This document shows, one piece after another, positions 24,532 to 32,550 of a DNA stretch of 64,000 nucleotides. The notes under the pieces were generated by a model. It saw only the letters and a program-made list of their open reading frames with translations. It was not told the origin of the DNA and did not search any database. How positions within the stretch are numbered: the stretch's first letter is position 1; the number at the start of each line of letters is the position of its first letter. The stretch lies in contig NZ_CP088294.1 of NCBI RefSeq assembly GCF_024666525.1, positions 4,588,001 through 4,652,000 on the forward strand, in the 5' to 3' direction. Position numbers and translations under genes: made by a program. Source of the stretch: Pseudomonas sp. J452 (lineage in GTDB: Bacteria > Pseudomonadota > Gammaproteobacteria > Pseudomonadales > Pseudomonadaceae).

Positions 24532-25123
24532 AGGGCAGGACTGGATCGCGGTTTATTGCTTGGCCGGCAAAGCGCCGCAACTCGGGATAGAAGGCGCGAA
24601 AGTCCTCCTGCAACGGCTGATACAGGCGCTCCAGCTCGGCCATGGCGCCGTCCAGCAGTTGCGGGCGTGACAGGCGCCGGCTCATGCCCCACAGCACCTG
24701 TTCCAGCACGGCAAAATCGCGGTAGCTGCCCAGCCAGTCCTGCTGCGCCATGCGCGGGGCAATATGCGCCAGACGCGCGGGCAACTCAGGCTGTTCGGCC
24801 AACACGGCATAGACCCGCGCGGTGAACTGCGGCAGCGGTTCGCTGGCGTAGTCCTGCCAGTGCCGGGCCAGGCAGTGATCGAAGAACAGATCAAGGAGAA
24901 TCCCCGCCGTCCGCCGCCGCTCGGCCGGAAAGCGCGCGCGAGCCTGCTCGGTCAACGGGTGGCTGTCGGTGAAGACGTCGATGCGCCGATGCAGGCGGAT
25001 GGCAGCCTCGATCTCTGGCGGGAAGCGCCCTTCCAGCCGACCTTTGACGAAGTCGCCATACAGGCTGCCCAGCAGTTGTTCGGGCTGGTCGCCGCCCAGA
25101 TGCAGATGGGCCAGGTAGTTCAT
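24527..25123 (-). CDS. acpH: Acyl-carrier-protein phosphodiesterase
   Basis: 198 residues. NYLAHLHL at the start, GSLYGDFVKG, LHRRIDVFTDSHP and LFFDHCLARHW are the AcpH motifs; aspartates and histidines in GDF, RRID, FTDSHP and FFDHCLA form the metal site. The enzyme removes the 4'-phosphopantetheine arm from acyl carrier protein. Its ATG overlaps the stop of the AraC gene in an ATGA. The last codons and the stop run into a REP element, so the C-terminus may have been re-made by that insertion. Confidence 0.9.
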   Translation of the reverse strand: MNYLAHLHLGGDQPEQLLGSLYGDFVKGRLEGRFPPEIEAAIRLHRRIDVFTDSHPLTEQARARFPAERRRTAGILLDLFFDHCLARHWQDYASEPLPQFTARVYAVLAEQPELPARLAHIAPRMAQQDWLGSYRDFAVLEQVLWGMSRRLSRPQLLDGAMAELERLYQPLQEDFRAFYPELRRFAGQAINRDPVLPL

Positions 25124-26160
25124 GGCGCGGGCACGGCGAGCTGGCCATTGCGCCAGGCATTGGGCGTCATCCCCAACCAGCGACGGAAGGTACGGCTGAA
25201 GTTGCTGGTGTCCTGGTAGCCCAGGCGCTCGGCCACCGCTTCGACGCTCAGCGGGGTGTTCAGCAACAGCCAGCAGGCCAGTTCCTGGCGCACCTCGTCG
25301 AGCAGTTGCTGGTAGTTGCCGCCTTCATCGCGCAGGCGGCGGATCAGCGTGCGCTCAGACAGGTGATATTCGTCGGCCAGCTGACCCAGGGTCGGATAGC
25401 GCCCCTCGCAGGCCAGCAGGCGCAGTTGCACGCGGGTGGTCCAGTCCCCGCCCTCGCGCACGCCGAGCAACTGGTGTTCACAATCGCGCAGGGCAATCCG
25501 CGCGGCCTGCGGGTCGGCACTCAGGCTCGGCCGATCCAGCCACGCCAGCGGCAGGCTGACGCTGTAGCAGTCGGCCGAAAACTCCACGCCCGGACCGAGC
25601 AGCTCGCGGTAGCGCGCACCCCAGGCTGGCTCGGCGAAGGGAAAGGTGAAACGCAGCTCGCCCACCGGCAGCGCGCCGCAGACCGCCTCGAGCAGACGCA
25701 GAAAGGTGCCGGCGATGGTCGCCAGGATGTGTTCGCGCACATCGCCCAGATCGAATTCCTCGTCGGCGCGCACGCAATAGCGCTCGCCTTCCAGGTAACC
25801 GGTCAGACGCAGGCTGCTCAGGCGCAACACGCTGAAGCGTTCGAGCACCTGCAGCACGCCACGCAGGTCGGCGCAGGCCAGGGCCGCATAGCCGACCGGG
25901 CCATGGGCGGAAACCTGGGTCGCACAGCCGACCTGCAGGCCGAGCCAGGGGCAGTCGGTGAGCTGCACGGCACGCCGCACCAGGCGCTGCACCTGGGCGA
26001 AGTTGAGGGAGCGGTTGTCGCTGTGCAGCTGCGCCCAGTCCAGCCCGGTGCCGAGCAGGATCTGCGCCTCGTCGAAGCCACGCTGGCGCAACGCGGCGCA
26101 CAGCAGCCGCGCGTAGATCGGGTGCAGGCAGGGTTGCAGTGGCGAGACGGTCGAGCTCAT
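25120..26160 (-). CDS. AraC-family transcriptional regulator next to alkB
   Basis: 346 residues. Residues about 15-200 form an arabinose-binding-like (HTH_18 partner) sensor domain and 250-340 the two-helix-turn-helix DNA-binding domain (LADEYHLSERTLIRRLRDEG; VAERLGYQDTSNFSRTFRRW). It is transcribed away from the alkB/rubredoxin operon, with a 127-base intergenic region. In this position AraC-type proteins often activate alkane hydroxylase genes, so it is the likely alkane- or alcohol-responsive activator. It overlaps the acpH gene by four bases. Confidence 0.88.
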   Translation of the reverse strand: MSSTVSPLQPCLHPIYARLLCAALRQRGFDEAQILLGTGLDWAQLHSDNRSLNFAQVQRLVRRAVQLTDCPWLGLQVGCATQVSAHGPVGYAALACADLRGVLQVLERFSVLRLSSLRLTGYLEGERYCVRADEEFDLGDVREHILATIAGTFLRLLEAVCGALPVGELRFTFPFAEPAWGARYRELLGPGVEFSADCYSVSLPLAWLDRPSLSADPQAARIALRDCEHQLLGVREGGDWTTRVQLRLLACEGRYPTLGQLADEYHLSERTLIRRLRDEGGNYQQLLDEVRQELACWLLLNTPLSVEAVAERLGYQDTSNFSRTFRRWLGMTPNAWRNGQLAVPAP

Positions 26161-26287
26161 GGGGCGATCCAGCAGCAGCCAGTCGAGCTGTCACCATATG
26201 ACGATTTATTGCCCGGCACAACGGTAGGCCATCTTCCCCGACAGGCGCAGTCTGGCCACAGGTCAAAGAACCTCTGGAGAGAACAAG

Positions 26288-27469
26288 ATGACGACCCTCG
26301 CTCCCACCCCGGCCATGGCTCAGCCCTACCGCGACCGCAAGCGCCATCTGTGGCTGATCTCGCTGTTCATCCCCACCCTCGGCCTGCTCGGCCCGGCGCT
26401 GTACCTGCTGGTTTCGGCCAACGTGTTCTGGCTGTGGCTGTCGCCGCTGTTCTTCTATTTCGGCATACCGCTGCTCGATGCGCTGATCGGCGAGGACCAG
26501 AGCAACCCGCCGGAAGAGGCGGTGCCGGGCCTGGAAGCCGACGCCTACTACCGCTGGATCACCTACCTGCTGGTACCGCTGCTGTGGCTGAGTTTCATCC
26601 TCAACGCGATGTTCGTCGCCACCCAGGCACTGCCCTGGTACGGCGTGCTGGCGATGATCATCTCCACCGGCGGCGGCCTCGGTTTCGCCATCAACCTGGG
26701 CCACGAGATGGGCCACAAGAAGAGCGAACTGGAGCGCTGGCTGGGTAAGCTGGCACTGGCGCTGTGCTGCTACGGACACTTCTTCGTCGAGCACAACCGC
26801 GGCCATCACCGCGACGTGGCCACTCCAGCGGACCCGGCGTCCTCGCGCATGGGCGAACACATCTACCGCTTCCTCCTGCGCGAGATGCCCGGTGGCTACC
26901 GCCGCGCCTGGCAACTGGAGCAGGAGCGCCTGGCGCGCTGCAACAAATCGGTGTGGAGCCTGGACAACGAAGTGCTGCAACCGGCGCTGATCAGCCTGGT
27001 GCTGTATGGAGGCCTGCTCGCCGTATTCGGCCTGATGCTGCTGCCCTACCTGCTGCTCACCGCCTTCTGGGGTGGTTTCCAGCTGACCTCGGCCAACTAC
27101 CTGGAACACTACGGCCTGCTGCGGCGCAAGCTGGACAACGGCCGCTACGAGATCTGCCAGCCCTACCACTCATGGAACAGCAATCACCTGTTCTCCAACT
27201 GGGCGCTGTTCCACCTGCAGCGGCATTCCGACCACCACGCCCACCCGACCCGGCGCTACCAGTCGCTGCGCAACTTCGCCGATCTGCCGCGTCTGCCCAG
27301 CGGCTACTTCGGCATGTACCTGCTGGCCTACTGCCCGCCGCTGTGGTTCCGCGTGATGAACCCGCGCCTGCTGGCGGCGGTGAACAACGATGCCGCGCGG
27401 ATCAACTTCCAGCCCGGCCTGCGTGAGCAGCTGATGCAGCGTTATGGCCTGCAGGAGCCCGCGGCATGA
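26288..27469 (+). CDS. alkB: Alkane 1-monooxygenase, membrane diiron hydroxylase
   Basis: 393 residues, about the usual AlkB length. About six transmembrane segments carry the histidine boxes HEMGHKK (about 140), EHNRGHHRDVATPADP (about 165) and LQRHSDHHAHP (about 310), with NYLEHYGL (about 275) as the alkB signature. It hydroxylates the terminal carbon of medium-chain alkanes with O2, using electrons from rubredoxin. GGAG lies nine bases before ATG 26288. It overlaps the rubredoxin gene by four bases. A rubredoxin reductase is not in the window. Confidence 0.95.
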   Translation: MTTLAPTPAMAQPYRDRKRHLWLISLFIPTLGLLGPALYLLVSANVFWLWLSPLFFYFGIPLLDALIGEDQSNPPEEAVPGLEADAYYRWITYLLVPLLWLSFILNAMFVATQALPWYGVLAMIISTGGGLGFAINLGHEMGHKKSELERWLGKLALALCCYGHFFVEHNRGHHRDVATPADPASSRMGEHIYRFLLREMPGGYRRAWQLEQERLARCNKSVWSLDNEVLQPALISLVLYGGLLAVFGLMLLPYLLLTAFWGGFQLTSANYLEHYGLLRRKLDNGRYEICQPYHSWNSNHLFSNWALFHLQRHSDHHAHPTRRYQSLRNFADLPRLPSGYFGMYLLAYCPPLWFRVMNPRLLAAVNNDAARINFQPGLREQLMQRYGLQEPAA

Positions 27470-27633
27470 GCCAGTACCAGTGCCCGGAATGCGGCTACCG
27501 CTACGACGAGCGCCACGGCGAACCCCATGAGGGCTACGCGCCTGGAACCACCTGGGAGGAACTGCCAGACACCTTCACCTGCCCGGACTGCGCGGTGCGG
27601 GTGAAGGCGGACTTTGCCAAGCTGGAGGACTAG
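27466..27633 (+). CDS. Rubredoxin
   Basis: 55 residues; the gene is short. The iron site is formed by two CPxC pairs, CPECGY near the start and CPDC near the end, with the usual spacer (GTTWEELPDTFTCPDC). Only one such domain is present, unlike the two-domain AlkG of P. putida. ATG 27466 overlaps the alkB stop in an ATGA, so the pair is translated together. It passes electrons to AlkB. Confidence 0.95.
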   Translation: MSQYQCPECGYRYDERHGEPHEGYAPGTTWEELPDTFTCPDCAVRVKADFAKLED

Positions 27634-27760
27634 CGCGCGCAGTGCTTCTGCCCTCTTCTGCGGCAGCGAATTTATTTGCCCCCACAACAGCAGCATCCGC
27701 TGCAAACACCTGTGCCGCGTTTGGCAGAAAAGGCGCCGAACCGGAAGGCCACTCTGCTCC

Positions 27761-27832
27761 TGTAGGAGCGAATTCATTCGCGATCAGGGCCGCTCGGTGT
27801 TGCTGGCTATCGCGAATAAATTCGCTCCCACA
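27761..27832. repeat. REP palindrome (GCGAATTCATTCGCGAT type)
   Basis: 24-base arms (27761-27784, 27809-27832) with three mismatches. A half-copy, GCGAATTTATTTGCCCC, lies at about 27667-27683. The 390-base gap 27634-28023 holds these repeats and the ArsR promoter region; no gene is seen. Confidence 0.8.
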
Positions 27833-27965
27833 AAATGCATGTGCCACGCCTGGCGTATAAGACGCAGCGTCCGCAGTCCGCTCTGCTCCAACCCTGCCCT
27901 TCCTGCAGCCCCCACGCCGAACGCATCAGCCCGGTCGATAATCAGTATCGGCGCAAACGATCTCC

Positions 27966-27985
27966 ATATCGGACTGAGCCGATAT
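27966..27985. promoter_or_regulatory. Inverted repeat, probable operator of the ArsR-type gene
   Basis: ATATCGG-ACTGAG-CCGATAT is a perfect inverted repeat, 38 bases before the regulator's ATG. A third half-site-like GATATACCGG is at about 28003-28012 and a related CGATAATCAGTATCG at about 27936-27950. Confidence 0.55.
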
Positions 27986-28023
27986 AGAGTTCGTCCCATC
28001 TCGATATACCGGTAACCCGCGCC

Positions 28024-28329
28024 ATGGATACCCCGCTCGACCTCGACGAAATCATCAAGGCCCTGGCCCATCCCGTACGCCGGGAGATCCTGCAGTGGCT
28101 GAAGGAGCCGCACAAGCATTTCGCCGACCAGGAACACCCGCTGGAATTCGGCGTATGCGCCGGCAAGTTCGAACGCTGCGGCCTGTCGCAGTCGAGCGTG
28201 TCGGCCCACCTCGCCACCCTGCAGCGGGCCAACCTGGTGACCAGTCGCAAGGTCGGCCAGTGGAGTTTCTTCAAGCGCAACGAGGAGGTCATTCAGGCCT
28301 TTCTGAAAGACTTCAGCAACCAACTCTAA
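28024..28329 (+). CDS. ArsR-type winged-helix repressor
   Basis: 101 residues: IKALAHPVRREILQWL opens the fold and QSSVSAHLATLQRANLV is the recognition helix. Two cysteines (C45 and C52) sit just before it, too far from any metal-ligand set of classical ArsR, so redox or electrophile sensing by a disulfide is a guess. It is followed at 54 bases by an efflux transporter and an Old Yellow Enzyme, a grouping seen for electrophile and xenobiotic responses. The gene probably represses its own operon through the inverted repeat upstream. Confidence 0.88.
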   Translation: MDTPLDLDEIIKALAHPVRREILQWLKEPHKHFADQEHPLEFGVCAGKFERCGLSQSSVSAHLATLQRANLVTSRKVGQWSFFKRNEEVIQAFLKDFSNQL

Positions 28330-28383
28330 GCAAGCCTGCCCCTCGGCAGACCAATCCGTTCATCCCGTTTCAGGAGCCGGCCC

Positions 28384-29553
28384 ATGCCGCTTTCGCTTCT
28401 CGTCCTCGCTTTGTCCGCGTTTGCCATCGGCACCACGGAATTCGTCATCATGGGTCTGCTGCCAGACGTCGCCGCCGACCTCGGCGTGAGCATTCCCGGC
28501 GCCGGCTGGCTGGTCACCGGCTACGCCCTGGGCGTGGCCATCGGCGCGCCGTTCATGGCCATGGTTACCTCGAACTGGCCGCGCAAGGCCGCCCTGCTGG
28601 CGCTGATGGGCATCTTCATCCTCGGCAACCTGCTCTGCGCCACGGCCGGCGACTACGAACTGCTGATGATTGCCCGGGTGGTCACCGCCCTCTGCCACGG
28701 CGCCTTCTTCGGTATCGGCTCGGTGGTCGCCGCCAGCCTGGTACCGGAAAACCGCAAGGCTTCGGCGGTGGCGCTGATGTTCACCGGCCTGACCCTGGCC
28801 AACGTGCTCGGCGTACCGCTGGGCACCGCCCTCGGTCAATACGCCGGCTGGCGCTCGACCTTCTGGGCGGTGACGGCCATCGGCGTGCTGGCCCTGATCG
28901 GCCTGTGGCGCGTGCTGCCGGCCAAGCGCGACGAACAGCCGGCCGACCTGCGCAGCGAGCTGGCGGCCCTGCGTGGCCTCGGTTTCTGGCTGGCGCTGTC
29001 CACCACCGTACTGTTCTCCGCCGCAGTATTCGCCCTGTTCACCTACATCGCCCCATTGCTAGGCGAAGTCACCGGCGTGTCGCCCAGCGGCATCACCTGG
29101 AGCCTGTTGCTGATCGGTCTCGGCCTGACTCTGGGCAACCTGCTCGGCGGCAAGCTGGCCGACTGGCGCCTGGCGACCACCCTGTGTGGCGTGTTCATCG
29201 CCCTAGCGCTGCTCTCCAGCCTGTTCAGCTGGACCAGCCAGGCGCTGATCCCGGCCGAGATCACCCTGTTCCTCTGGGCCACCGCCGCCTTCGCCGCCGT
29301 GCCGGCGCTGCAGATCAACGTGATGACCTTCGGCCAGGCCGCGCCCAACCTGGTCTCGACCCTGAATATCGGCGCCTTCAACCTGGGCAACGCCCTCGGC
29401 GCCTGGATCGGTGGCCTGGTCATCAGCCAGGGCCTGGGCCTGAGCAGCGTGCCACTGGCCGCCGCGGTGCTGGCTGGCCTGGCCCTGCTCGCCACCCTGC
29501 TGACCTTCTCTGTCGGCAACGCCTCTGGCGCTGCCATCGCCGTCCCCAACTGA
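28384..29553 (+). CDS. Major facilitator efflux transporter (DHA1, AraJ-like)
   Basis: 389 residues with 12 predicted transmembrane helices. The start SLLVLALSAFAIGTTEFVIM and the loop after helix 2 (MVTSNWPRKAAL) are typical of the AraJ/NepI-type drug:H+ antiporters. It probably exports a small organic toxin. It lies between an ArsR regulator and an ene-reductase, 54 and 22 bases apart, so the three genes form one operon. Confidence 0.88.
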   Translation: MPLSLLVLALSAFAIGTTEFVIMGLLPDVAADLGVSIPGAGWLVTGYALGVAIGAPFMAMVTSNWPRKAALLALMGIFILGNLLCATAGDYELLMIARVVTALCHGAFFGIGSVVAASLVPENRKASAVALMFTGLTLANVLGVPLGTALGQYAGWRSTFWAVTAIGVLALIGLWRVLPAKRDEQPADLRSELAALRGLGFWLALSTTVLFSAAVFALFTYIAPLLGEVTGVSPSGITWSLLLIGLGLTLGNLLGGKLADWRLATTLCGVFIALALLSSLFSWTSQALIPAEITLFLWATAAFAAVPALQINVMTFGQAAPNLVSTLNIGAFNLGNALGAWIGGLVISQGLGLSSVPLAAAVLAGLALLATLLTFSVGNASGAAIAVPN

Positions 29554-29575
29554 CCCACCTGCGGAGATCCATCCC

Positions 29576-30625
29576 ATGCCCACACTCTTCGACCCCATCC
29601 AGATCGGCGATCTCGAACTGCCGAACCGCATCATCATGGCCCCGCTGACCCGTTGCCGCGCCGACGCCGGCCGCGTGCCCAACGCGCTGATGGCCGAGTA
29701 CTACGTGCAGCGCGCCTCGGCCGGGCTGATCATCAGCGAGGCCACCTCGGTCATGCCGATGGGCGTCGGCTACCCGGACACCCCCGGCATCTGGTCGGAC
29801 GCTCAGGTGCGTGGCTGGCACAACGTGACCAGCGCCGTGCATGCCCACGGCGGGCGCATCGTCCTGCAGCTGTGGCACGTCGGGCGCATCTCCGACCCGC
29901 TGTACCTGGACGGCGAGCTGCCGGTGGCGCCGAGCGCGATCAAACCGGCCGGGCATGTCAGCCTGGTGCGACCGATCAAGGACTTTGTCACCCCGCGCGC
30001 CCTGGAAACCGAGGAAATCGCCGAGATCGTCGAGGCCTATCGCAGCGCGGCGGAAAACGCCAAGGCCGCCGGTTTCGACGGGGTGGAAATCCACGCGGCC
30101 AACGGCTACCTGCTCGACCAGTTCCTCCAGGACAGCACCAACCAGCGCAGCGACCAGTACGGTGGCAGCCTGGAGAACCGCGCGCGTCTGCTGCTGGAAG
30201 TCACCGACGCAATACTCAGCGTCTGGGAGCCCGGCCGTGTCGGCGTGCACCTGTCACCGCGTGCAGACCTGCACGACATGGGCGACGGCAACCGTGCCGA
30301 GACCTTCGGCTATGTCGCGCGCGAACTGGGCAAACGCCAGATCGCCTTTATCTGCGCCCGCGAACGGATCGACGACGACAGCCTGACCCCGCAGCTCAAG
30401 GAGGCTTTCGGCGGCGTGTTCATCGCCAACGAGCGCTTCACCAAGGCCCAGGCCAACAGCTGGTTGGCCGAGGGCAAGGCCGATGCGGTGGCGTTTGGCG
30501 TGCCCTATATCGCCAACCCGGACCTGGTCGAGCGCCTGGCCAGCGACGCGCCACTGAACGAGGCGCGTCCGGAGCTGTTCTACGCCCAGGGCCCGGCGGG
30601 CTATATCGACTACCCGCGGCTGTGA
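29576..30625 (+). CDS. Old Yellow Enzyme-family ene-reductase
   Basis: 349 residues of the FMN TIM-barrel family. MAPLTRCRA (FMN and NADPH region), HAANGYLLDQF (the HxxN pair that binds the carbonyl oxygen), GSLENRARL and the C-terminal GVPYIANPDLVER are all present. It reduces activated carbon-carbon double bonds such as alpha,beta-unsaturated carbonyls and can reduce nitro compounds. As the last gene of the ArsR operon it would detoxify the same electrophiles the transporter exports. A strong terminator follows. Confidence 0.93.
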   Translation: MPTLFDPIQIGDLELPNRIIMAPLTRCRADAGRVPNALMAEYYVQRASAGLIISEATSVMPMGVGYPDTPGIWSDAQVRGWHNVTSAVHAHGGRIVLQLWHVGRISDPLYLDGELPVAPSAIKPAGHVSLVRPIKDFVTPRALETEEIAEIVEAYRSAAENAKAAGFDGVEIHAANGYLLDQFLQDSTNQRSDQYGGSLENRARLLLEVTDAILSVWEPGRVGVHLSPRADLHDMGDGNRAETFGYVARELGKRQIAFICARERIDDDSLTPQLKEAFGGVFIANERFTKAQANSWLAEGKADAVAFGVPYIANPDLVERLASDAPLNEARPELFYAQGPAGYIDYPRL

Positions 30626-30680
30626 TGGCCGACTGAAACGGAGGAGCCCGTCGATGCGGTAATGCTGTTCACTTAAGGAG

Positions 30681-30714
30681 AACGCCGCCTTCCTCCTGGA
30701 AAGCGGCGTTTTTC
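30681..30714 (+). terminator. Intrinsic terminator after the ene-reductase
   Basis: AACGCCGC stem with matching GCGGCGTT, then TTTTTC. It lies 55 bases past the stop. Confidence 0.85.
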
Positions 30715-30731
30715 TTTGCGACAAATGCAAC

Positions 30732-30897
30732 GGCCATGCAACGAGATAATGACTGTCTGGCAACACGGACAGTCCCCTCTCCCACTTGTGGGAGAGGGTT
30801 AGGGAGAGGGGCGCACTTGACCACTACAAGTGGCCTGCCCAACCCTCTCCCCCGGCCCCTCTCCCGTGAACGGGAGAGGGGAGCAAAGAGCTTAAGT
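30732..30897. repeat. 166-bp dispersed repeat (CTCTCCC family), copy B
   Basis: Inverted copy of 18824-18989 with about nine differences over the same length. It stands between the terminator above and a REP below, in the 396-base gap 30626-31021; no gene is seen in that gap. Confidence 0.85.
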
Positions 30898-30898
30898 C

Positions 30899-30957
30899 GT
30901 AGCCCGGATGCAATCCGGGAAGCAGGCCGCTCCGCTCCCGGATTGCATCCGGGCTAC
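30899..30957. repeat. REP palindrome (GTAGCCCGGATGCAATCCGGGA type)
   Basis: Perfect 22-base arms (30899-30920, 30936-30957) around a 15-base loop, directly after the 166-bp repeat. Confidence 0.9.
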
Positions 30958-30980
30958 CACGGTGATCTCCGACTGAAACG

Positions 30981-31007
30981 AAAAACCCCGCAATCGCGGG
31001 GCTTTTT
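30981..31007. terminator. Two-way intrinsic terminator
   Basis: AAAAACCCCGC-aat-CGCGGGGCTTTTT: a GC-rich stem with A's before and T's after, so it can stop transcription in both directions. It serves the minus-strand gene ending at 31022. Confidence 0.8.
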
Positions 31008-31021
31008 CATGCAGCGAACAT

Positions 31022-31846
31022 TCAGCGGGCATTGATCTGCTGCTGCAGATTCTGCACCTGAGACTGCAGGGTGCTGATGTTGCGGGTCATCTGCGCGCGG
31101 AAGGCATCGAACTCAGCGGTGTTCTGAGTCGGCGCCGGGCGGTTGTCCAGCTCGCTGCGCAGCACCAGCAGATCCTGCTCCAGACGGCCGATGGCCTGGC
31201 TCGGGTTGCCCTGTTTCTTCAGTGCCTCGATATCGCCACTCAGGCTCTTCAGCTGGCCTTCCAGCTTGCCAACACCGGCCAGGCCGCTCTTCTGTTCGCT
31301 GGCCAGCTTGTCCAGCTGACTGTTGAACTGACCGGTAACCGTCTTCTGGCTCTTCAGCTCAGTGGCCAGTTGCTCGATGCGCTTGCCCTGCCCTGTCTGC
31401 TGGACAGCGACGTTCTGCTGCGACTTGCCCAGCTCGGCCAGCTTGTTCTCCAGCTGTTTGACCCGCAGCTTGAGCTGCTCGCTATCGGTGGTGACGCTGG
31501 ACTCGGTGGCCACCACCTTGCCGGAGATATCCTGGATACGCCCGGCGGCATCTTCGCTGATCTTGACGAAGCTCTCCTGGGTCGCCACCAGTTGCTGCTC
31601 CATCAGCGAGATCTGCTGCAGGCTCCACCAACTGAGCGCACCGAGGGCGATGGCCAGGGCGCCGACCAGCGCCCACAACGCGCCGGTGCCGCCGGAAGAC
31701 TTGGCCGGCGCAGGCTGGGCGCGCCCCTGGTGGGGCTGGGCATGATCGGCTGGCGCCGCATGCACCGGTGCGAAATCGTCCTGGTGACGTCCTCCGGTGG
31801 TCAGGCTGGGGATATGGTCGAGTTCGTCGCGAGCATCGTTGCGCAT
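31022..31846 (-). CDS. Membrane-anchored coiled-coil protein
   Basis: 274 residues. A polar N-terminus is followed by one transmembrane segment at about 53-75 (GALWALVGALAIALGALSWW). The remaining 200 residues are a long predicted coiled coil with heptad leucines (LKLRVKQLENKLAELGKSQQ; LQSQVQNLQQQINAR). This topology puts the coil in the periplasm and is common in ATPase-like or division-associated membrane proteins, but I cannot name a family. Start 31846 has GAAGG eight bases upstream. It is not obviously linked to its neighbours. Confidence 0.75.
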   Translation of the reverse strand: MRNDARDELDHIPSLTTGGRHQDDFAPVHAAPADHAQPHQGRAQPAPAKSSGGTGALWALVGALAIALGALSWWSLQQISLMEQQLVATQESFVKISEDAAGRIQDISGKVVATESSVTTDSEQLKLRVKQLENKLAELGKSQQNVAVQQTGQGKRIEQLATELKSQKTVTGQFNSQLDKLASEQKSGLAGVGKLEGQLKSLSGDIEALKKQGNPSQAIGRLEQDLLVLRSELDNRPAPTQNTAEFDAFRAQMTRNISTLQSQVQNLQQQINAR

Positions 31847-32015
31847 GGGTAAACCTTCAGGGAAAAGCACGGCGGCAAGAAAACACAGCCGGCAGTATAC
31901 CGGTTACTCGACCCGCCTTCAGCGTCGCGCCAGACGAGTGCAACCTGCACCAGCCACGGGCAGTTGCAAGCACCAGACAACGTGACAAGCCGCACAGTTC
32001 GTGGCGTTGCGCAGC

Positions 32016-32031
32016 TGGTACGGCCCTTGCT
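32016..32031 (+). promoter_or_regulatory. Candidate sigma-54 (RpoN) promoter
   Basis: TGGTACG-GCCC-TTGCT matches the -24/-12 consensus TGGCACG-N4-TTGCW with one change. It is 77 bases before the ATG of the next gene. Confidence 0.65.
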
Positions 32032-32107
32032 AATGCTTCAAGCGTGATGGGGGAAAACAGCCACCGGCTAACCGACTGGCAAGGTTCAACTGTTTGGGGG
32101 AAGTGCC

Positions 32108-32464
32108 ATGGAACTCAACAAGGCCGTACTGGACTGCATGCAGGCGCTACGCCGCCGCATACGCGACGAACTCTCTGTAGATATCCGTCTTAGCCAGCCG
32201 GACGCGGTGGAAGCCATGCTGATGGCCTGCCTACGCTCCTCCGATCAGGAAACCCGCAACCTGGGCATCCGCCTGGCGGAAATGAGCGACTTCCAGAGCC
32301 AGGCCAAAGCCAGCGAACCGAGCGTTCCGGCCCAGCAATACCGAGGCCATGTGCGCTCCATCGACAGCGTCGCGCCCGTCGCCGCCGCAGCCCCGGTGGC
32401 GCGCGAAGAAGAAGCGTCACGTGGCTCGGTGCGCATGTATCGCGGCCAGCGCGTCTACGCCTGA
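32108..32464 (+). CDS. Small conserved hypothetical protein with probable RpoN promoter
   Basis: 118 residues, soluble. The first 70 residues are helical (KAVLDCMQALRRRIRDELSV), the rest is alanine-, proline- and glutamate-rich and probably disordered, ending RGQRVYA. It is not recognised as any named family. ATG 32108 is preceded by a weak GGGG. The upstream sigma-54 site points to control by an RpoN activator, possibly linked to motility or nitrogen. It is separated from the next gene by 86 bases. Confidence 0.7.
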   Translation: MELNKAVLDCMQALRRRIRDELSVDIRLSQPDAVEAMLMACLRSSDQETRNLGIRLAEMSDFQSQAKASEPSVPAQQYRGHVRSIDSVAPVAAAAPVAREEEASRGSVRMYRGQRVYA

Positions 32465-32550
32465 GAACCTGCTTAGGTCCTGATGACTGGACGAGCCTGA
32501 CGCCACGCGCTACAAGCTAGGCAGACAGCTCCCCGTCACAGGAGACCGCA

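Noticed and set aside
25306..27169. Long open frames overlapping the AraC and alkB genes on other strands or frames
   Set aside because: Low-complexity translations of GC-rich antisense; they lack any start signal and conflict with clear genes.
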